Assembly (NCBI GenBank): GCA_963851325.1 | Contig: CAWKOR010000001.1 | Coordinates: 1,984,001 to 2,048,000, forward strand | Reading direction: 5' to 3' | Origin: DATGKG01 sp963851325 | GTDB lineage: Bacteria > Desulfobacterota > Binatia > Binatales > Binataceae | DNA length: 64,000 nt | Shown: one piece after another, positions 59,842-64,000 of the stretch | How positions within the stretch are numbered: position 1 is the stretch's first letter | How the letters are laid out: each line of letters opens with the position of its first letter | The notes under the pieces: model-generated | What the model saw: only the letters and a program-made list of their open reading frames with translations | Databases searched by the model: none | Told to the model about the DNA's origin: nothing | Translations under genes and position numbers: made by a program

Positions 59842-61128
59842 GTGGCTCACAAAATGAAAGTCGCTATCCTCGGAGCGAACGGTACCATGGGCGCTCCCGC
59901 GGGCGCGGTGTTTGCCAGCGCCGGCTTCGAGGTCGTCATGCTTGCCCGCGACGTCGAAAAGGCTCGCACTGCGATCGGCGGCGCGCAGACCGCGGCTCGC
60001 GCCGAAGCGGTGGCCGAACGCGTTCAGCATGGCACCTATGACAAAGACCTCGAGCGCGCGGTGTCCGAGGCGGACCTTATTTTCGAATCGCTCGCCGAAG
60101 ATCTGAACCTCAAGAAAACCTTTTTCGAGCGCGTCGACAAATGCCGCCGGCCCGATTCTATCGTCGCAACCGGCTCGTCCGGGCTATCGATCGCGGAGAT
60201 GGCGCGCGGACGCTCGGCTTCCTTCCGCGAACATTTTCTGGGCGTCCATCTTTTTAATCCGCCCCAGGTCATCGTCGGCGCCGAAGTGATACCGCAGACC
60301 GAAACCGATCCGAACGTAACTAAGAGCGCATGCGAGATGCTCGCCGGGCAGCTCGGACGCAAAGTTATCGTGACCGGAGACCGCCCCGCCTTCGTCGGCA
60401 ATCGGGTCGGCTTCAAAGTGCTCAACGAATGCGCCGAGCTGAGCGAGGAGCACGGCGTCGCGTTTATCGACTACGTGGTCGGGCCGCATACCGGGCGCGC
60501 GATGGCGCCACTGGCCACCATCGATCTGGTCGGATGGGACGTGCACAAAGCGATTGTCGATAACGTGTACGCCAACACCGAGGATGAGGCGCATGCGTCG
60601 TTTCGCCTGCCCGCCTTCATGGAGCGCGGCGTCAAGGAAGGCAAACTGGGAGACAAAACCCCCAAGGAGGGTGGCTTCTACCGCAAGGATGGCAAGACGG
60701 TTGAGGTGCTCGATCCGAAGACCGGATCGTACCAGCCGCTGGAAAAACCTCGCAGCATTCCATTCGTGGAGAAGATGAAGCAGTTCAATCGCGAGGGCCG
60801 CTACAGCCAGGCCTTCAACGTATTCGTGGAAGCGCGCGGCGCCGAAGCCGACCTCGCGCGCCGCGTCATCCTCGGCTATGTCAGCTACGCGCTCAACCGG
60901 GTTGGCGAGGTTGCGCATTCGGCCGCCGACGTCGACACCATCATGTCCTACGGCTTTAACTGGGCGCCGCCGAGCGCGATCGTCGACTTGATCGGCGCGC
61001 AACACATCGTGCCGATGTTCTCGCGCTACAATTTGATGGTACCTCCGGTGGTTGAGAAAGTCGCCCGCAATGGTGGTAAACTCTACCAGGGCGGGATGCT
61101 CGATTACGGGCGAACGTTGGTTGGGTAG
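59842..61128 (+). CDS. 3-hydroxyacyl-CoA dehydrogenase family protein
   Basis: The 428-residue enzyme oxidises 3-hydroxyacyl-CoA to 3-ketoacyl-CoA with NAD+. The dinucleotide loop is ILGANGTMGAPAGAVFASAG (residues 8-27); LIFESLAEDLNLKKTFFERVDKC and the catalytic-type His in FREHFLGVHLFNPP follow. The C-terminal helical domain has NRVGFKVLNECAELSEEHG and GYVSYALNRVGEVAHSAADVDTIMSYGFNWAPPSAI. The start GTG 59842 has GGAG six bases upstream. It shares direction with the thiolase gene, though a repeat lies between them. Confidence 0.92.
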   Translation: MAHKMKVAILGANGTMGAPAGAVFASAGFEVVMLARDVEKARTAIGGAQTAARAEAVAERVQHGTYDKDLERAVSEADLIFESLAEDLNLKKTFFERVDKCRRPDSIVATGSSGLSIAEMARGRSASFREHFLGVHLFNPPQVIVGAEVIPQTETDPNVTKSACEMLAGQLGRKVIVTGDRPAFVGNRVGFKVLNECAELSEEHGVAFIDYVVGPHTGRAMAPLATIDLVGWDVHKAIVDNVYANTEDEAHASFRLPAFMERGVKEGKLGDKTPKEGGFYRKDGKTVEVLDPKTGSYQPLEKPRSIPFVEKMKQFNREGRYSQAFNVFVEARGAEADLARRVILGYVSYALNRVGEVAHSAADVDTIMSYGFNWAPPSAIVDLIGAQHIVPMFSRYNLMVPPVVEKVARNGGKLYQGGMLDYGRTLVG

Positions 61129-61155
61129 ATTCAAGGTAAACCCGATAATATGACG

Positions 61156-61300
61156 CGGGCGAAGCGGAGCCCGAGGGAAACGAAAGAGACAAGAATCGGA
61201 ACAACAACCTTAAGCTTCGGGATGAGACCCGAAGGGGGCGCGCAGCGCCACGCCGCAGGCGTACCCGAGGCGTAGCGGAGCGGAGCCCGAGGGGAAGATT
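61156..61300. repeat. Low-complexity GC repeat, family D, copy 1
   Basis: The gap between the dehydrogenase and thiolase genes has a duplicated GCGGAGCCCGAGGG element (61158-61175 and 61277-61296) and the mirrored CTTCGGGATGAGACCCGAAG palindrome (61216-61235). The same type of unit, in reverse orientation, occurs at 63090-63235. Confidence 0.6.
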
Positions 61301-61304
61301 AAAA

Positions 61305-62540
61305 GTGCCAAAATCAGCACCGGTGTATATTTTGGGAGGAGCGCAAACCGACTTCGCCCGCAATTGGACCAAGGAAGGAAAACACTTTGTAGGCCCGATG
61401 CGCGAAGCCGTCCTGGGCGCTCTGGAAGCCGCCAAAATCGAGCCCAAGGAAGTCGAGACTGCGCATATCGGCAACTTCGCCGCCGAACTGTACGCACATC
61501 AAGGGCACATCGGCGCATTCTTCCTCGAGGTCGACCCGGCCTTCTATGGGCTCCCGACCAGCCGCCATGAGGCCGCCTGCGCCTCGGGCTCGATCGCGAT
61601 TCTGGCCGCCTCGGCGGAAATCGAAGCCGGTCGTTACGACCTCGCATGCGTAGTCGGCATGGAGCAGATGAAGACCGTCGACTCGACCACCGGCGGCGAC
61701 TTCCTCGGCACCGCGGCGTGGTACGAGAAGGAAGCCAAGGGCATCGAATTCCCGTTCCCGAAGCTGTTCGGGCGTCTCGGTGACGAGTACGACAAACGCT
61801 ATGGCCTCAAGGACGAGCATCTCGCGCACATCTCGGCGGTCAACTATTCCAATGCCAAGCGCAATCCGCTGGCGCAAACTCGCAACTGGTTCATGAGCGA
61901 GAGCCATGCGCAGAAAGAGTCGAAGTTCAACCAGGTCATTGGCGGCCGCATCAAGGTTAGCGACTGCTCACAGGTGACCGATGGCTCGGCTGCGATTTTT
62001 CTGGCCTCCGAAAAATACGCGACCGAATGGGCCAAGCGTCACGGCCAGCAGCTCTCGGATATTCCGCGCATCCTCGGATGGGGCCATCGCACCGCACCGC
62101 TCGAGTTCGATGTGAAGGTGGCAGAGAGCTACGACAACCAATACGTCCTACCCCATACGCGTGAGGCGATCGTTGACGCATTCAAACGTGCGGGCGTTTC
62201 CGGCATCGATAAGATCAACGCCATCGAGACTCACGATTGCTTTACCACTTCGGAGTATATGGCGATCGATCACTTCGGGTTGACCAAGCCCGGCGAGTCA
62301 TGGAAGGCGGTTGAGGAAGGCGTCATCGAAATCGGCGGCAAGCTGCCGATCAATCCGAGTGGCGGCCTGATCGGCGCGGGTCATCCGGTCGGATGCACTG
62401 GCGTTCGCCAGATGCTCGATTTGCACAAGCAGGTCACCGGTACGGCTGGCGGGTACCAGGTCGAAGGCGCGAAGACCACCGCGATGCTGAATATCGGCGG
62501 AAGCGGCACCACTACCTGTGTATTCGTGGTAGGCAAGTAG
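61305..62540 (+). CDS. Acetyl-CoA acetyltransferase / thiolase-like enzyme
   Basis: The 411-residue thiolase has the acyl-accepting Cys92 in HEAACASGSIAIL, the His-Asp region THDCFTTSEY, and GAGHPVGCTG with His360 and Cys364 as the acid-base pair. GGxxTPF-type start is VYILGGAQTDFARN. The NYSNAKRNP region and TDGSAAIFLASEKYATEWA fit the SCP2-like/degradative subgroup. It cleaves or forms 3-ketoacyl-CoA with CoA. Start is GTG 61305. A terminator follows. Confidence 0.92.
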   Translation: MPKSAPVYILGGAQTDFARNWTKEGKHFVGPMREAVLGALEAAKIEPKEVETAHIGNFAAELYAHQGHIGAFFLEVDPAFYGLPTSRHEAACASGSIAILAASAEIEAGRYDLACVVGMEQMKTVDSTTGGDFLGTAAWYEKEAKGIEFPFPKLFGRLGDEYDKRYGLKDEHLAHISAVNYSNAKRNPLAQTRNWFMSESHAQKESKFNQVIGGRIKVSDCSQVTDGSAAIFLASEKYATEWAKRHGQQLSDIPRILGWGHRTAPLEFDVKVAESYDNQYVLPHTREAIVDAFKRAGVSGIDKINAIETHDCFTTSEYMAIDHFGLTKPGESWKAVEEGVIEIGGKLPINPSGGLIGAGHPVGCTGVRQMLDLHKQVTGTAGGYQVEGAKTTAMLNIGGSGTTTCVFVVGK

Positions 62541-62561
62541 AACCAATCGCAACCCGATAAG

Positions 62562-62590
62562 ACGGCGGCCCTCCTCGGGTCGCCGTTTTC
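62562..62590 (+). terminator. Rho-independent terminator after thiolase
   Basis: A 10-bp stem, ACGGCGGCCC (62562-62571) with GGGTCGCCGT (62577-62586; one wobble), 5-base loop, is followed by TTTCATTTT. It sits 22 bases beyond the thiolase stop. Confidence 0.85.
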
Positions 62591-63089
62591 ATTTTCGCCT
62601 CGCGGCACACCATCTGTGTCCGGAAGGTGCAATGGTGCAACTCCTGGTGGCGTTAGTGCCGCCAATCGTAACGTAGGCCCATCCAGACCCAAATGAGGCT
62701 TGGGAACGGGGGTTGCAATACACCCTCGCGAGCCGGCGCTAAACATACCGACCGGTTTGTTACCCGCGGGGTAGATGACCATGAACTGGGCCGAGGCAAC
62801 TATGGATGGAAGAGTTGGTACCAGGCTGGCCGCAGAAAGATTTGTGACGGGCGCACTTCGGCGAATTCGAATTCGCGGGAGGCTGAAAAAACTGATGTGG
62901 ACGGAAAATGTGGTGTCGATGTCTCAGCGCCCGGTCGCTCGCGAAATGGAGGAGATGAGTCAGGTTCGAAAGTGAGTGCGCCTCGGCCCCTTGGATCGCT
63001 ACCCCGCAAAGTTTCCTCGTCGCCTTCCTTGCTTCTGGCCGGCCTGCGAGTAACCACTCCGGCCGGCCAGAAAGCTCTCTTTAAAGATT

Positions 63090-63235
63090 TCCTCGGACTA
63101 CGCTGCGCTCCAACTGTCTGGATGCGCCTCGGACTCCGCTTCGCTCCGCCTCGGTGGCTGCGCGTGAGCGGCTGCGCCGCGGCTTCGCTCGCTTCGCGTC
63201 CCACTCGAAAGTTCGCGCTCAAGCTGCGGGTCGCG
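63090..63235. repeat. Low-complexity GC repeat, family D, copy 2
   Basis: Direct units CCTCGGACT(A/C)CGC at 63091 and 63129, and TTCGCTCCGCCTCGG, read on the minus strand as CCGAGGCGGAGCGAAGCGGAG, the same composition and order as the 61260-61296 element. This looks like the short repeat often found around genes in such genomes, not a coding sequence. Confidence 0.6.
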
Positions 63236-63306
63236 TAAGTTCGCTTTTAACCGAAGGACGTGTTTGCCATTCTGAAAGCATTATCGCGATGCGGAGGGCA
63301 TCGGAC

Positions 63307-63885
63307 ATGGACCAGGCGCGCAAGATCGTAGTCGGCGAAACCGCTCCGGATTTCTCCCTACCCGATACCACCGGCGCCGCACGACGGCTCTCGGAGTTGA
63401 CGCAAGACTCCTTGTGCGTGGTGCTTTTCTATCGAGGCCACTGGTGACCGTTTTGCCTCCGTCAGTTGGCGGACTATGCGAAGGTTTACAAAGATTTCCG
63501 CGCCGCCGGCGCTGAGGTAGTCGCGATCTCGGTCGATCCCTCTGATCGTTCAAAAAGCTTGCGTCAGGACCTCGCGATTCCTTTTCCGCTTCTCTCGGAC
63601 AGCAGTCGCACGACGATCGTTGAATGGGGCGTGCTCAACACCGGCGAGAAAGGCGGCATCGCGATTCCCGCAACCTTCCTCATCGATCGCGACCGCAAAG
63701 TCCGCCTCGCCAGCGTGGAAGACATGATGATGCGTATCGAGCCGCGCGCGATGCTGGATTTCATTCGCGCGCTGCCGTCCGGGGAGACCGCACCTCCGCG
63801 CGCCCGCGGCGTCAATCCCGCATTGATGTTTCTGCGCGCGATGGCCAACGGCTTTCGCTACGGAGTCACCGTCAAGCGCGGCTGA
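63307..63885 (+). CDS. Peroxiredoxin-like selenoprotein (in-frame TGA at the peroxidatic position)
   Basis: From ATG 63307 (GGAGGG about ten bases upstream) the frame gives MDQARKIVVGETAPDFSLPDTT, a typical AhpC/TSA opening, then CVVLFYRGHW, a TGA at 63445-63447 (residue 47), and PFCLRQLADYAKVYKDFRAAGAEVVAISVDPSDRSKSL without frame change to the stop at 63885. In relatives this motif reads RGHWCP(F/Y)C, so TGA replaces the peroxidatic Cys and gives U-x-x-C with Cys50. A SECIS-like hairpin starts 11 bases after the TGA. Peroxide or thiol-disulfide reduction would be its role. Alternatives: nonsense mutation or readthrough. Length 192 residues is normal. Confidence 0.8.
63445..63447 (+). other. 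Putative selenocysteine codon (UGA), residue 47
   Basis: This TGA interrupts an otherwise continuous peroxiredoxin frame exactly at the catalytic cysteine of the RGHW-C-PFC motif. Coding quality and family similarity are unbroken on both sides. Confidence 0.75.
63458..63473 (+). promoter_or_regulatory. Candidate bacterial SECIS hairpin
   Basis: TCCGTC-AGTT-GGCGGA forms a 6-bp stem (one G-U wobble) with a 4-base loop. The loop begins 16 bases after the UGA and has G at its second place, which matches the usual bacterial SECIS rule of a small apical loop with an early G at about 16-37 bases. It is within the coding sequence, as bacterial SECIS elements are. Confidence 0.6.
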
Positions 63886-63945
63886 TAGTTGATCGCCTGG
63901 AAAGACCATTGCCTTCGCCACCAGACAAATGCTGGAGTGGCGTCG

Positions 63946-64000
63946 ATGCGAAAACTTGTTGTAGCGATAGTTTGCCTCGCCATCTCGGCAGCAGGTTGCA
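63946..64000 (+). CDS. Start of a lipoprotein gene (3' end beyond window)
   Basis: Only 18 codons are visible: MRKLVVAIVCLAISAAGC, a complete lipoprotein signal with lipobox SAAGC. GGAG lies about 10 bases before the ATG. The mature protein is outside the window, so nothing can be said about function. Confidence 0.7.
   Translation, partial: MRKLVVAIVCLAISAAGC

Larger units (their letters stand above)
62541..63306. other. Gene-free gap with repeats
   Basis: This 766-base region contains the terminator, then no convincing gene. At 63033-63044/63061-63072 lies a perfect 12-bp inverted repeat TTCTGGCCGGCC...GGCCGGCCAGAA with a 16-base loop. Up to 63235, GC-rich triplets (family D) follow. Open frames at 62693-63238 and on the opposite strand over the same DNA have skewed Arg/Ser composition caused by the repeat. 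A 66-codon frame at 62775 (MTMNWAEATMDGRV...) is possible but unsupported. Confidence 0.55.

Noticed and set aside
62693..63238. 181-codon plus-strand and 140-codon minus-strand frames in the gap before the selenoprotein
   Set aside because: Composition (Arg, Ser, Leu-rich, repeated RFAPPR-type words) comes from the GC repeat; no start signals or domains.
63154..63306. Longer N-terminus for the peroxiredoxin reaching back to 63154
   Set aside because: It is in the GC repeat, lacks similarity, and the ATG at 63307 has a proper Shine-Dalgarno and the family start.

Overview
The window is a GC-rich bacterial chromosome segment, densely packed with genes on both strands. The gene set suggests a soil or aquatic heterotroph of the uncultured Binatota/Deltaproteobacteria-like groups. 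It combines tandem CaiB/BaiF CoA-transferase, an LLM-class flavin oxidoreductase, Rieske oxygenase, VOC and epoxide hydrolase genes, acyl-CoA enzymes and many lipoproteins. That placement is inference from gene content; no rRNA or marker phylogeny is available here. I see no tRNA, rRNA, CRISPR array, prophage or plasmid backbone.

Layout. 1-3.5 kb: a large surface lipoprotein (Asp-box propeller, Pro-Thr stalk) running off the left edge. 4-7.7 kb: a sarcosine-oxidase-like flavoenzyme coupled to a YtcJ-type amidohydrolase, convergent with a PhyH dioxygenase. 7.9-9.9 kb: a near-consensus Fur box over a promoter for a small CxC protein and a di-heme peroxidase-like lipoprotein. 10-19 kb: housekeeping and detoxification genes (DUF72, GST, VanZ-like, beta-helix protein, zwf, hydrolases, a VOC/epoxide hydrolase/DUF2141 operon) and a short IS21-like remnant. 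19-27 kb: an intact antitoxin with a decayed toxin, then a transcarboxylase-like set (5S, frameshifted 12S, gamma-like, biotin carrier), an SDR and a double-length CaiB/BaiF protein. 27-40 kb: dgt, rlpA with a metalloprotease lipoprotein, icd, acyl-CoA dehydrogenase, ogt, ruvCAB and yebC. 41-48 kb: an alcohol dehydrogenase and a three-gene membrane glycosylation operon with a fused double GT-C protein. 48-58 kb: phosphatase-family lipoprotein, LLM/YceI, Rieske oxygenase, Na+/H+ antiporter, mazG and VOC genes. 58-59.6 kb: a small membrane-protein cluster (YqjD-like, DUF3618, holin-like). 59.8-62.5 kb: 3-hydroxyacyl-CoA dehydrogenase and thiolase. 63.3-63.9 kb: a peroxiredoxin whose peroxidatic position is an in-frame TGA followed by a SECIS-like hairpin, most simply a selenoprotein.

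Physiology: the recurrent theme is acyl-CoA and small-organic-molecule catabolism (acyl-CoA dehydrogenase, hydroxyacyl-CoA dehydrogenase, thiolase, CoA-transferase, propionyl/methylmalonyl-type transcarboxylase), with redox defence and envelope biogenesis. Gaps between genes repeatedly carry small dispersed hairpin elements, in at least four sequence families, each with two or more copies.

The observation most worth testing is the selenocysteine peroxiredoxin at 63307-63885. Next come the Fur-controlled pair at 7901-9921 and the fused GT-C operon at 41902-47593.
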